From NCBI GenBank assembly GCA_003244185.1, contig QHBT01000048.1:1-61873 (forward strand): a stretch of DNA of 61,873 nt, in the 5' to 3' direction. The translations under genes were made by a program, and so were the position numbers. This DNA comes from Candidatus Dormiibacter spiritus (GTDB lineage Bacteria; Chloroflexota; Dormibacteria; Dormibacterales; Dormibacteraceae). Positions 24,526 through 32,559 of the stretch are shown one piece after another. The notes under the pieces were generated by a model. The model worked only from the letters and a program-made list of their open reading frames with translations. It was not told the origin of the DNA and made no database searches. Within the stretch, counting starts at the first letter, position 1. Each line of letters begins with the position of its first letter.

Positions 24526-25470
24526 ATGATGGCGACTGCAAACCCGGCCTTTGACCAGCTGATGCGCAACGGCGAGCTCATCGAGTCGCCGAACGAGATG
24601 ACGCCCGAGTACAAGAAGGAACTGCGCCACACGCTGACGGTCTCGGGTGACACCGAGCTGATCTCCGCTCCTGCCTATTACCTCGCTGCGCAGCGGGCGC
24701 CGAGCATCAACGCCTTCATGACAGGCGTCGCCATCATCCAGGACGAGCTCGCCCACGCCCACATCGCCTATCACATCCTGGAGGAGCTGGGCGAGGACCA
24801 GGAGAAGCTCATCTTCTCGCGCGACCCCAAATCCTTCCGCTACCCGTACGCGTTCGACGTGCCCTTGGAGACCTGGACCGAGCTCATCGTCGCCAATCTC
24901 TTCTACGACCAGGCGGGGTTCTGCCTGCTCGGCGACATCCACGCCGAGTGCTCCTACGGGCCCTGGAAGCGCGGCCTGAACAAGGTGATGGCGGAGGAGA
25001 ACTTCCACCTCCGGAACGGCCGCACCTGGGCCAAACGGATGGCCGCCGCCGGCGGGGAGGCGCGAGCGAACCTGCAGCGGGCGGTGGACTGGATGTTCCC
25101 GCTCACAGTTGAGTGGTTCGGCCTCCCTGATGCCCTCAAGATGCACTCGACCCAGCTCGACTTTCGCCTGAAGGGCAAGACCAACGATCAGCTCCGCCAA
25201 TGGTGGCTGTCGCTGGTCGTGCCCTACTGCGAGGAGATCGGAATCAGGGTGCCGGCCCACCGAGAGGAGAGCGACGGCCAGGTGACCTACGTCCTGGACT
25301 ACCCCTTTCCCTGCACCTTCGACGCCGAGTTGAAGCGCTGGGACCTGAACGATCCCTGCTCGTGGGACGACGTCATGCAGCGCTGGCGCGCTCGCGGGCC
25401 CCGCAACGCCGAGATGGTCGGGGCTCTGCAGGAGGAGTTCCACAAGTTCCGCCAGGCGCACCCGCGGTGA
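24526..25470 (+). CDS. paaA: 1,2-phenylacetyl-CoA epoxidase, catalytic subunit A
   Basis: 314 residues of the ferritin-like diiron oxygenase family. The two iron-binding helices appear as IIQDELAHAHIAYHIL and VMAEENFHLRNG (ExxH pairs). PaaA forms the active site that epoxidises phenylacetyl-CoA. It is preceded by TTGACA at 24493-24498 and by GAGG before the start; two adjacent ATGs are possible. It heads a five-gene plus-strand cluster in the unusual order A-D-B-C. The PaaE reductase is not found in the window. Confidence 0.92.
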   Translation: MMATANPAFDQLMRNGELIESPNEMTPEYKKELRHTLTVSGDTELISAPAYYLAAQRAPSINAFMTGVAIIQDELAHAHIAYHILEELGEDQEKLIFSRDPKSFRYPYAFDVPLETWTELIVANLFYDQAGFCLLGDIHAECSYGPWKRGLNKVMAEENFHLRNGRTWAKRMAAAGGEARANLQRAVDWMFPLTVEWFGLPDALKMHSTQLDFRLKGKTNDQLRQWWLSLVVPYCEEIGIRVPAHREESDGQVTYVLDYPFPCTFDAELKRWDLNDPCSWDDVMQRWRARGPRNAEMVGALQEEFHKFRQAHPR

Positions 25471-25787
25471 TGGAGCTTGAAACTTCGACGACACTCTGGG
25501 ACGCCCTCCGCCAAGTGGAGGACCCCGAGATGCCTGTGAACATCGTGGATCTCGGCCTGGTTTACGGACTGAAGCAGGCTGACGGCCTGGTCGAGGTCGA
25601 TCTCACCTTCACAGCGATGGGCTGCCCGGCCGCTGACATGATTGTGGACGACATTCGCGAGCGATTGCTGCGCGCGCCCGGCGTCCGCCAGGTGTCCATC
25701 CGCGTCGTCTGGGATCCCCCCTGGACCTCCGCCCGACTGAGCCAGGCCGGGCGCGACGCGCTCGAGATGTGGGGACTGGCTGTCTAG
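25470..25787 (+). CDS. paaD: PaaD N-terminal (DUF59/MIP18) domain only
   Basis: 105 residues from an ATG that overlaps the paaA stop. It is a DUF59 iron-sulfur assembly domain: VEDPEMPVNIVDLGLVYG, FTAMGCPAADMIVDDIRE and VWDPPWTSARLS. PaaD of Escherichia coli carries an additional C-terminal four-Cys zinc ribbon (about 165 residues in total); here the protein stops after the DUF59 part, and the ribbon is found separately after paaC. PaaD is thought to mature the epoxidase or its reductase. Confidence 0.85.
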   Translation: MELETSTTLWDALRQVEDPEMPVNIVDLGLVYGLKQADGLVEVDLTFTAMGCPAADMIVDDIRERLLRAPGVRQVSIRVVWDPPWTSARLSQAGRDALEMWGLAV

Positions 25788-25795
25788 GACGGTAA

Positions 25796-26023
25796 GTGCA
25801 GTTCAAACGAGTTCACGACGACGTCAGGGCCTATGAGGTCTTTGCGCGCAAGCTCCGGCAGGAGCCGCTCAGGCAGATCGGCAGCGTGGTAGCCCCTGAC
25901 GACGACCTGGCCGCCGCCTACGCCCGCGCCACCTACGACGAGGAGCGCTGGATCGAGCTGGCGGTCGTGCCCCGGGAGGCGATCAACACGCTCTGGGCAC
26001 CCGGCGAAGAGGCCTCCGCGTGA
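25796..26023 (+). CDS. paaB: 1,2-phenylacetyl-CoA epoxidase subunit B
   Basis: 75 residues from GTG, small as expected for PaaB (usually 90-100). Conserved core: YEVFARKL, QIGSVVAPDDDLAAAYAR and a C-terminal ELAVVPREAI. PaaB bridges PaaAC heterodimers in the epoxidase complex. It ends 4 nt inside paaC. The N-terminus is somewhat short and basic compared with enterobacterial PaaB. Confidence 0.82.
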   Translation: MQFKRVHDDVRAYEVFARKLRQEPLRQIGSVVAPDDDLAAAYARATYDEERWIELAVVPREAINTLWAPGEEASA

Positions 26024-26730
26024 GCCTCGGCGCGCTGGTCCTGAGCCTGGCTGACAACAAGCAGCTGCTCGGCCTGCGCTATGCCGAATGGGCCACCCGC
26101 GCGCCTTCGCTGGAAGCTGACATCGCGGCCGCGGCCATGGGCCTGGACGACCTGGGGCATTCGCGCGTGCTCTATGGCTGCCTGGAACCGCTGGGCGACG
26201 ATCCCCGCGAACCCGAACGAGAGAGCAATGCCGCGAGGTATCTCAACCTCGCTTACTTCGACGAATCCTTCGCCTCCTGGGGTCACTTCGTGGCCGCCAA
26301 CGCCGTCCTCGATACAGCGTTCAGCGTGATGCTGCAGGCGATGGTGGAAGGCAGCACTGAGGTGCTGAAGACCCGCTTGCGCAAGATGCTGATGGAGGAG
26401 CGCTATCACTTCCTGCACGGCCGCAGCTGGCTTCGGGCGGGGATCGACCAGGCGCCGCTGACGGCAGCCTGGCAGGAGGCGCTGGAGTGGTTCGGGCCGC
26501 CCGACGGCGAGGTGGCGCAGCTTCACAGTTCAGGCGCCCTGGCCCTGGGTCCTGGCGAACTGCGAGCGCGGCTGGAGGAGCGGCTGGACAGCGCCGCGCC
26601 TGAACTTCAGCTCGACTGGACGGCCTGGGATCCCGGGCGCCGGCGATCCCGACCAGGTCAGATCGACGACCGCACTTTCGGCATGCTGCGGGGCCTGGAG
26701 GAGAACCGGTACGCCGCCGCGCGAGTCTGA
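26020..26730 (+). CDS. paaC: 1,2-phenylacetyl-CoA epoxidase structural subunit C
   Basis: 236 residues from GTG overlapping the paaB stop. A four-helix-bundle paralogue of PaaA: LSLADNKQLLGLRYAEW, AAAMGLDDLGHSRVLYGCL and MLMEERYHFLHGRSWL. PaaC lacks a working diiron site in known enzymes and stabilises PaaA. The 3' end overlaps, in the +1 frame, the open frame that carries the detached PaaD zinc ribbon. Confidence 0.88.
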   Translation: MSLGALVLSLADNKQLLGLRYAEWATRAPSLEADIAAAAMGLDDLGHSRVLYGCLEPLGDDPREPERESNAARYLNLAYFDESFASWGHFVAANAVLDTAFSVMLQAMVEGSTEVLKTRLRKMLMEERYHFLHGRSWLRAGIDQAPLTAAWQEALEWFGPPDGEVAQLHSSGALALGPGELRARLEERLDSAAPELQLDWTAWDPGRRRSRPGQIDDRTFGMLRGLEENRYAAARV

Positions 26731-26902
26731 GCCTTCCGCCGAGTCAGGCTCGCCCCGGAGCACCCCGCGCTGCCCCCACTGCGGCTCTGAGCGCGCCGCA
26801 GTCATCTCTCTCTTTGGGACGCAGGCGATGACGCTGCAGTATCGCTGCGAGGCGTGCGGCACGCTTTTCGAAGCCGTCAAGTACGACACTGAGGAGCCAT
26901 GA
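26711..26902 (+). CDS. Detached PaaD-type C-terminal zinc ribbon
   Basis: In the +1 frame relative to paaC an open stretch ends at TGA 26900-26902. It encodes a Pro/Ser-rich linker then CPHCGSERAAVISLFGTQAM and YRCEACGTLFEAVKY. The pattern C-x2-C-x-S...S-x-F-G-T...Y-x-C-x2-C...F matches the C-terminal domain of PaaD. No ATG, GTG or TTG exists in frame ahead of it; an ACG at 26711 sits 9 nt after GGAGG (26697-26701), and a frameshift from paaC is another possibility. Its stop overlaps the next ATG by 4 nt, so translation to this point is plausible. Confidence 0.6.
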   Translation, partial: TPPRESEPSAESGSPRSTPRCPHCGSERAAVISLFGTQAMTLQYRCEACGTLFEAVKYDTEEP

Positions 26903-28248
26903 GCTCCCCCATCCTGGAAGAGTGGGCGGCGGCGAACCCGCGCTCTCACGAACTCTTCCTTCGCGCCAGTCAGAGCCTGCCCAGCGGCATCACCCACGAC
27001 ATCCGGCACGCGGCTCCGTTCCCCCTCCTGATCAGCAGAGCCGCCGGCAGCCACAAGCAGGACGTCGATGGGCACGACCTGATCTGCTACGTGATGGGCC
27101 ACGGAGCCCTTCTGCTCGGCCACAACCCGCCCCAGGTGGTGGAGGCGATCCGGGCCAACGCCGATCGGCTGCTGCACGGCGGCGCCTCCCACGAGCTGGA
27201 GGCGGAGTGGGCCGAGCGCATCTGCCGACTGGTCCCAGCCGCCGAGCGAGTCTGCTTCACGAGCAGCGGCACCGAGGCCACCATGCTCGGCCTCCAGGTG
27301 GCACGCGGGTTCACGGGCCGGGATCATGTGCTCAAGTTCGAAGGTCACTTCCACGGCTGGCACGACACTGCCAAGATCGGCGCCGATCTGCCGCCCGGCA
27401 GCTCCGCCCCGGCAGGGGTGCCCGCCGCTCTCTTGGAGGTCACCCGGGTGGTCAAGCCGGAGCTGGGCGATGTCGAGACCGCTCTCCGCGACAGGCGGGT
27501 GGCGGCGGTGATCCTGGAGCCAAGCGGCGCCAGCTGGGGTGCGCTGCCTCTCTCGCGGGAATTCCTGGAAGGACTGCGCCGGCTCACCACCGCGACAGGC
27601 ACGCTGCTCATGTTCGACGAGGTCGTGACTGGCTTTCGCTGGTCGCCCGGCGGCGTTCAGCAGGTGGCGGGGGTGACACCGGACCTGACCAGCCTGGCCA
27701 AGATAGTGGCCGGCGGCATGCCGGGCGGGGCGCTGGCCGGGTCGGCTCCAGTGATGGAAGTATTGAGCTTCCGCACCAGTGACGCCGTGAAGGTCAGCCA
27801 CCCCGGCACCCACAATGGCCATCCCCTCTCCGCGGCGGCGGGGATCGCGATGCTGGACGCGGTGGCCGACGGCTCCCAGCAATCGCGCGCCGACGAGCTG
27901 GCCCAGTGGCTGCGGACCGAGCTGGCGGCTGCCTTGGACAGGGCAGGCGTGAAGGGCTTCGTCCATGGCGCGAGTTCCACCTTCCGGGTGGTGGCAGGCG
28001 AGCGCCCCGCCGGCGATTCCAGCGAGTGGGCATTGGGTCCCCGGGCAGCAGAGCTGAAGCAGGGCCTCGCGACCGACGTGGCCGACGCCCTCCAGGCGGC
28101 CATGCTGTTGGACGGCGTCCACATCTTTCACGGCAATTCAGGCCTGGTTTCCAGCGCTCACAGCGAAGCCGACATCGAGCAGACGGCGGCCGCCTTCGAG
28201 AAGTCGCTTCGCCGGCTGCGAGATGAGGGGCTGCTGCCTATCGATTAG
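26899..28248 (+). CDS. Class III aminotransferase (glutamate-1-semialdehyde aminomutase-like)
   Basis: 449 residues, PLP fold type I. SSGTEATMLGLQVAR, FEGHFHGWHD, FDEVVTGFR (Asp contacting PLP) and the Schiff-base Lys in SLAKIVAGGMPGGALAGS are all present. The family includes GSA aminomutase and several omega-aminotransferases; the sequence is not clearly a true HemL. The ATG overlaps the preceding zinc-ribbon stop. Association with the phenylacetate genes may be positional only. Confidence 0.88.
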   Translation: MSSPILEEWAAANPRSHELFLRASQSLPSGITHDIRHAAPFPLLISRAAGSHKQDVDGHDLICYVMGHGALLLGHNPPQVVEAIRANADRLLHGGASHELEAEWAERICRLVPAAERVCFTSSGTEATMLGLQVARGFTGRDHVLKFEGHFHGWHDTAKIGADLPPGSSAPAGVPAALLEVTRVVKPELGDVETALRDRRVAAVILEPSGASWGALPLSREFLEGLRRLTTATGTLLMFDEVVTGFRWSPGGVQQVAGVTPDLTSLAKIVAGGMPGGALAGSAPVMEVLSFRTSDAVKVSHPGTHNGHPLSAAAGIAMLDAVADGSQQSRADELAQWLRTELAAALDRAGVKGFVHGASSTFRVVAGERPAGDSSEWALGPRAAELKQGLATDVADALQAAMLLDGVHIFHGNSGLVSSAHSEADIEQTAAAFEKSLRRLRDEGLLPID

Positions 28249-29024
28249 CGGCGGCTGCCTGGTCGGCGTTTGCGATGCCGCGGTTCGGAGGATTGGTCGG
28301 CAGGTGGTGGAGGCGGCGGTGGCTCGCTCTGGCGCCGCCGCAGGAGTGCCAGCGGAAGCCCCGCCAGCACCAGGATGAGGATCGCAGCGGCGACTATGAT
28401 CGGCAGCGTCTGGCCGCCGCCCAGCCGTGTGCCCTGCGCGTTCTGCCCTGCTTTCGCCGGATAGGCGCCCGCGAAACAGCTCAGGCCGGTGCTGCGAACA
28501 GAGATTGTGAACGGTGCCGCCGAGCCTGTGCTGCCCAGCTTCTGCCACGGCCCCTGGTCGCGATAGTCATAGATGTCAGCCGGTGCGGGCAGCTGATCTG
28601 AGTAGGTGAGCGTGATCAGCACATCCTTGCCCTGCGCCAGCGGCGCGCTGGCGGTGAAGCAGTAGACATTGGTGGCGACCTGCAGTCCGCTCGGGTTCGG
28701 GTAGTTGGCGACCGGTGCGATGCTGACAGTCACCGGGGAGCGATCGGCGGGAGCGACGAAGGCGCCAGGCGCGTAGGTGACCGAGGCCTGCCCGTCGTCG
28801 GTCGCCACCGTGCCGGGATCCACCTGGCCGTTGGCTGCCACCTTGGCCTGGGCCCGCCCAGAAAGCGGGGGCTGGTTGTTGTTCTTGAAGGCGGGCGGTG
28901 GATTGGTCCAGCGGTAGGGCTGCTGCTGCGTGAAGCCGTCGTAGAAGCCAGGGGTCACGGCCCAGGCCGCCAGGACGTAAGCAACTGCTGCCAGCAGCAG
29001 GAGGAGAGCCGGCTTTCGCTTCAC
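28245..29024 (-). CDS. Single-pass exported protein, unknown function
   Basis: 259 residues. N-terminal signal/anchor (KRKPALLLLLAAVAYVLAAWAV), an extracellular beta-rich middle (YAPGAFVAPADRSPVTVSIAPV; DVLITLTYSDQLPAPADI), a C-terminal transmembrane helix (LPIIVAAAILILVLAGLPLALL) and a cytosolic tail rich in Pro and Arg. Two lone cysteines (VYCF, LSCF) could form a disulfide. No family recognised. It overlaps the upstream CPBP protease gene by 4 nt. Confidence 0.7.
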   Translation of the reverse strand: MKRKPALLLLLAAVAYVLAAWAVTPGFYDGFTQQQPYRWTNPPPAFKNNNQPPLSGRAQAKVAANGQVDPGTVATDDGQASVTYAPGAFVAPADRSPVTVSIAPVANYPNPSGLQVATNVYCFTASAPLAQGKDVLITLTYSDQLPAPADIYDYRDQGPWQKLGSTGSAAPFTISVRSTGLSCFAGAYPAKAGQNAQGTRLGGGQTLPIIVAAAILILVLAGLPLALLRRRQSEPPPPPPPADQSSEPRHRKRRPGSRR

Positions 29025-29590
29025 AGGGCGAGATCAGCCAAGACGTGGCCCACGATTGGCCCCACGAGATCTTGGCAGGCCCAGCGCCACAGACCGAGGA
29101 GCAGGCCTGCTCCGGCGACCGCCGGCAGAAATTGGGGTGGATGCGCCAGCGCGTGGGCAATTGTCCAGAGCGCTGTGCTGCCGAGAACTGCGAGCGCGGG
29201 ACCACCCAAATCGAGCAGGGCGCTGAAGAGGACGCCGCGAAACGCGATCTCCTCGCCGACCGAGACAGCTATCGCCGCCAGGGCAAGCTCGGGCCCCAGC
29301 GAGGGTCCGCCACCCCACCGCGCAGCTGCCGGAAGGAGTAGAACGACCGCCAGGCCGAGGCCGCCCAGCAGCCGCTCAGGAAGGCGATGCCAGCCCAGAC
29401 CGAGAGTCGCCGGCGAACTCCGCACAGCCATCAGGCAGAGCGCCAAGCCGCCGAGCAGGAGTGACGGGCTGGCCCAACCCGGTCCCCGGCCGGCCAGGGT
29501 GCGGGCTGTCTCCAGGCCCAATACGAGCAGAGCCAGCCACAACGCCCGACGCCAGAGACCGGTCGCGGCGTGCGCGGCCAGCGAATGCAT
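29021..29590 (-). CDS. CPBP-family intramembrane metalloprotease
   Basis: 189 residues from ATG at 29590 (the frame extends to 29635). Several hydrophobic helices with the CPBP/Abi motifs: GEEIAFRGVLFSAL (EExxxR), a His in TIAHALAHP, and GPIVGHVLAD near the C-terminus. Members cleave membrane-embedded peptides or prenylated CAAX-like substrates. Co-transcribed with the following single-pass protein, which may be its substrate or partner by position only. Convergent with the aminotransferase, divergent from the RibD-like gene. Confidence 0.82.
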   Translation of the reverse strand: MHSLAAHAATGLWRRALWLALLVLGLETARTLAGRGPGWASPSLLLGGLALCLMAVRSSPATLGLGWHRLPERLLGGLGLAVVLLLPAAARWGGGPSLGPELALAAIAVSVGEEIAFRGVLFSALLDLGGPALAVLGSTALWTIAHALAHPPQFLPAVAGAGLLLGLWRWACQDLVGPIVGHVLADLAL

Positions 29591-29633
29591 GGCTGAAAGG
29601 TAGTGGAGCCGACGTGCTGCATGCTGGGACCCC

Positions 29634-30434
29634 ATGGACCCTCTGCTGACGCTTTTCAGTGAGCCGACAGCCGATGGCGAACTGCCGCCCGATCTGAGCC
29701 GCCTCTACGACGGTGGGCTCCAGCTGGCTGCAGGCAGCCTGAGCGCGAACTTCGTCACCAGCATCGATGGCGTGGCAGCCCTCGAGCGCCGTCGCCGCTC
29801 GGGCTCCGCGCTCTCCGACCGAAACCCTGCCGACCGCTTCGTCATGGGGCTGCTCCGGGCGCTGGCGGATGCGGTCATCACCGGCGCCGCCACCGTGCGC
29901 AGCGAGGGTGGCCAACTCTGGTCAGCGGCGCAGCTGGGCCCTCCGGAAGCCGGCGGTTATAGCTCGCTGGGAAAGGCTGATCCCCTGCTGGTGATCGTCA
30001 CCGCTCGCGGGGAGATCGATCCGGCCGAACCGGCCCTTCAGGAAGGAGCGCTGGTGCTCACCAGCGAGGTCGCCGCCCCCGGCCTGCGGCGCCGCCTGCC
30101 GGCGAGGTGCGATGTGAGGTCACTGGGCACCGCGCCACTGAGAGGCAAGACCATCAAGCAGGCGGTCCTGGACCACGGTTGCCGGCGCCCGCTGACCGAG
30201 GGCGGCCCGCATCTCTTCGGCAGCCTGGTGGCGGATGGAGCGGTGGACGAGCTGTTTCTGACTGTCGCCCCGGTTCTGGCCGGCCGCCACGCTGATGCGG
30301 ACCGGCTCGGCCTCCTGGAAGGCTTGGCGCTGCCGCCCAGCAGCTTCGCTCAGGCTCGCCTGCGCACCGTCAAGGCGAGCGGCTCGTACCTATTCCTGCG
30401 CTACGGTCTCCATCCTGTCGCCCAGCGCGCTTAA
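29634..30434 (+). CDS. RibD C-terminal-type (pyrimidine reductase) protein
   Basis: 266 residues of the DHFR-like RibD_C family: LSANFVTSIDGVAAL, DRFVMGLLRALADAVITGAATVRSE, LTEGGPHLFGSLVADGAVDELFLTVAPVLAG. It lacks the zinc deaminase domain of full RibD. The family reduces pyrimidine riboflavin precursors or related NADPH-dependent substrates. It stands alone on the plus strand, sharing a short divergent region with the CPBP gene. Confidence 0.85.
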   Translation: MDPLLTLFSEPTADGELPPDLSRLYDGGLQLAAGSLSANFVTSIDGVAALERRRRSGSALSDRNPADRFVMGLLRALADAVITGAATVRSEGGQLWSAAQLGPPEAGGYSSLGKADPLLVIVTARGEIDPAEPALQEGALVLTSEVAAPGLRRRLPARCDVRSLGTAPLRGKTIKQAVLDHGCRRPLTEGGPHLFGSLVADGAVDELFLTVAPVLAGRHADADRLGLLEGLALPPSSFAQARLRTVKASGSYLFLRYGLHPVAQRA

Positions 30435-30524
30435 TCGCTTCTGCTCAGCCGTTAGCTTCACGGTGCGCTTGGTGTCGGCTACGTAGATGGCCGCTGGGCA
30501 GCCTGGTCGTCCCGTCCGAAACAT
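30390..30524 (-). CDS. Possible 44-residue basic protein
   Basis: Minus-strand ATG frame of 44 residues with a protein-like C-terminus (VKLTAEQKRLSALGDRME). It overlaps the end of the RibD-like gene by 45 nt. No family recognised; listed because the residue mix looks less random than a shadow frame. It may be spurious. Confidence 0.22.
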   Translation of the reverse strand: MFRTGRPGCPAAIYVADTKRTVKLTAEQKRLSALGDRMETVAQE

Positions 30525-30563
30525 CCAATACTTCAACGCCAGAAGCCGGCTACTGTCCGGAGC

Positions 30564-30965
30564 ATGAAACTCCGCCCTGCACTTATCGAGCTGGTCGTGT
30601 CTGACATGGGTGCCACCCTTGCCTTCTACCGCCGCTTGGGCCTCGACGTCCCACCGGAGGCGGACGGACAGCCGCACGTGGATGCCGAGCTCGGCGGCGG
30701 GATGCGCCTGGCCTGGGACACCGAGGAAACCATCCGCACTTTCGATCCGGGCTGGTCCCCGCCGGCGAGAGGCGGCCACCGGGTCGCCCTGGCCTTCGCC
30801 TGTGGGAGCCCGGCCGAGGTCGACGCGGCCTGGGCCGAGCTCATCGGAGCCGGCTACGAGGGCCACCTCGCGCCCTGGGATGCCTTCTGGGGCATGCGTT
30901 ACGCCGTCGTGCACGACCCGGATGGCACGCCGGTCGACCTGTTCGCCGCGCTACCCGCCAGCTAG
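30564..30965 (+). CDS. VOC-family (glyoxalase/bleomycin-resistance fold) protein
   Basis: 133 residues with the paired beta-alpha-beta modules of the VOC fold: LIELVVSDMGATLAFYRRLGLDVP at the start and GYEGHLAPWDAFWGMRYAVVHDPDGTPVDLFA at the end. The classical metal ligands are partly replaced, so it may bind rather than transform its ligand. It converges with the AraC gene and overlaps its 3' end by 4 nt. Confidence 0.85.
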   Translation: MKLRPALIELVVSDMGATLAFYRRLGLDVPPEADGQPHVDAELGGGMRLAWDTEETIRTFDPGWSPPARGGHRVALAFACGSPAEVDAAWAELIGAGYEGHLAPWDAFWGMRYAVVHDPDGTPVDLFAALPAS

Positions 30966-31654
30966 CTTGCCAGCTCCCTCAGTAGTCCGCCCGGCGTCGT
31001 CTTGGCCAGCGCCCGCATCTCCCTCGACAGGTGCGCCTGGTCGACGTAGCCGCACCCTGCCGCGACCTGAGCCAAGGGCAGGCCCATCCGCACCTCGCCG
31101 ACCGCTCGGCCCAGCCGCAGCACCCGCGCCAGCCGCCGAGGCCCATAGCCGAAGAGGGGTAGGCAGCGGCGATACAGATGCCGGGGGCTGAGACCCAGCC
31201 GCTCGGCCATCACCGCGATCGGTGTTCCAGCCGCCGCCAGCCCGAGGACCTGCGGTCCGAGCGGGTCCACCTCGGAACACCCGGCGCATTCGATCGCCCA
31301 TGCCTCCAGGGCGGCCTCGGGGTTCTCGGCGACCCGCTCGGCCAACAACCGCGCCTGGCGCGAAGGCCATAACTCCTCCAGGTTCGGCGTCTGGTCGCGG
31401 ACCTCGTCAGCCGGCACGCCGAGCAGGGCGGGACCGGTCCCCCCAGAGAAGCGGAGCCCGACATACGACGCGCCAGCTTCGCTCTGGTGCCGGCGGGCTG
31501 CAGTGTCTGGTCCCGCGACGAAAAGGCGGCGCCCGTCCCACAAGAGGTCGAGGCAACCGTCCGGCAGGATTCGCGTCAGCTCGGGTGCGGCCCCGACGCT
31601 GCGGCGCCAGAGCACGGCGCCCGCCACCGGGGTCGGGCGCTCGTGGTAGGGCAT
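30962..31654 (-). CDS. AraC-family transcriptional regulator
   Basis: 230 residues from ATG at 31654; the frame extends to 32140 but that part is antisense to fdhD. The N-terminal 140 residues are an AraC-type ligand/cupin region (DUF6597-like: ILPDGCLDLLWDGRRLFVAGPDT). The C-terminal part has two HTH motifs (IAVMAERLGLSPRHLYRR and LAQVAAGCGYVDQAHLSREM). It may govern the convergent VOC gene or other nearby genes. Confidence 0.87.
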   Translation of the reverse strand: MPYHERPTPVAGAVLWRRSVGAAPELTRILPDGCLDLLWDGRRLFVAGPDTAARRHQSEAGASYVGLRFSGGTGPALLGVPADEVRDQTPNLEELWPSRQARLLAERVAENPEAALEAWAIECAGCSEVDPLGPQVLGLAAAGTPIAVMAERLGLSPRHLYRRCLPLFGYGPRRLARVLRLGRAVGEVRMGLPLAQVAAGCGYVDQAHLSREMRALAKTTPGGLLRELAS

Positions 31655-31728
31655 CGGCCAATGATGCCACCGGCAGGCCAGCCTGAGACCTGAGCACAGA
31701 ACGTGCCGCTTGCGCAACCGCGACTGGG

Positions 31729-32559
31729 CTAGTCCGGCTCGAGTCGCTCCGGGGCGCTGTAGACGTTGAAACGACCGTCGCGGAGGAAGCCGACCAGCGT
31801 CAGCCGAAATCTGTCCGCCACCGCAACTGCGAGGCTGGAGGGAGCGCCAACCGCGGCGACGATCGGAATGCCGGCGGCCACCGCTTTCTGGACGATCTCG
31901 TAACCACCACGGCCGCTGACGACAAGAACCGAGTCGGCGCAGGGCAGGCGGCCGTCGAGGAGCGCTCTGCCGACCACCTTGTCCACCGCGTTGTGACGGC
32001 CGATGTCCTCCCGCGCCATCAGCATCCGTCCGGCCCCATCGAACAGCGCTGCCGCGTGCAGACCGCCTGTGCGCTGAAAGCTCGGTTGACCGCCGCGGAG
32101 CTCCTCGCCCATCCTGAGCAGCGCCGCAGGGTTGAGGCACAGGTCCGAATCAATGACAGGAAAGTCCTGAGCCAGGTCCGCCAGCGAGGTGGCGCCGCAG
32201 ACTCCGCAGGCGGAGCTGCTGAGAAACGATCGCTCGGGCCGGCGGCCGGCGGCGCCCAAGAGCGAGACGTCCACTCGATTGGACTCCAGCAGAACCGGAT
32301 CACCAAAACCGCTCCGGTCGCCGGTTTCGGCACTCAGGCGGACCGAGCTCACCTGCTCACGCGCAGTCACCAACCTCTCCGCCCAGAGCAGGCCCAAAGC
32401 CAACTCCACGTCGTTTCCTGGCGTGCGCATAAGAAGGGTCAGCGGGCTGCCTTCCAGGAGGAGTTCGAGCGGTTCCTCAACCGCCACCAGGTCGGCTCGC
32501 TCCTGCCAACCTTGACCCGTCCACCGCACAGTGACTGCTCTGGCCTCACCCTCTCTCAT
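31729..32559 (-). CDS. fdhD: Formate dehydrogenase accessory sulfurtransferase
   Basis: 276 residues from ATG at 32559. The CGVCG motif (sulfur-carrying cysteines) is present, with RTPGNDVELALG, the MLMAREDIGRHNAVDKVVG core and SGRGGYEIVQKA. FdhD moves sulfur from IscS to the bis-MGD cofactor of formate dehydrogenase. No formate dehydrogenase is in the window, so the client lies elsewhere. The start overlaps the end of the FMN-barrel gene by 4 nt. Confidence 0.93.
   Translation of the reverse strand: MREGEARAVTVRWTGQGWQERADLVAVEEPLELLLEGSPLTLLMRTPGNDVELALGLLWAERLVTAREQVSSVRLSAETGDRSGFGDPVLLESNRVDVSLLGAAGRRPERSFLSSSACGVCGATSLADLAQDFPVIDSDLCLNPAALLRMGEELRGGQPSFQRTGGLHAAALFDGAGRMLMAREDIGRHNAVDKVVGRALLDGRLPCADSVLVVSGRGGYEIVQKAVAAGIPIVAAVGAPSSLAVAVADRFRLTLVGFLRDGRFNVYSAPERLEPD

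Noticed and set aside
24343..25494. 383-residue minus-strand frame antisense to paaA
   Set aside because: PaaA has intact diiron motifs and operon context; the antisense product has none.
26530..28131. 533-residue minus-strand open frame across paaC and the aminotransferase
   Set aside because: It is antisense to two well-supported genes, has His/Gln/Arg-rich random composition and no domain.
31655..32140. Upstream extension of the AraC gene
   Set aside because: It is same-strand, out-of-frame sequence across the end of fdhD, of low complexity; ATG 31654 begins the real domain.
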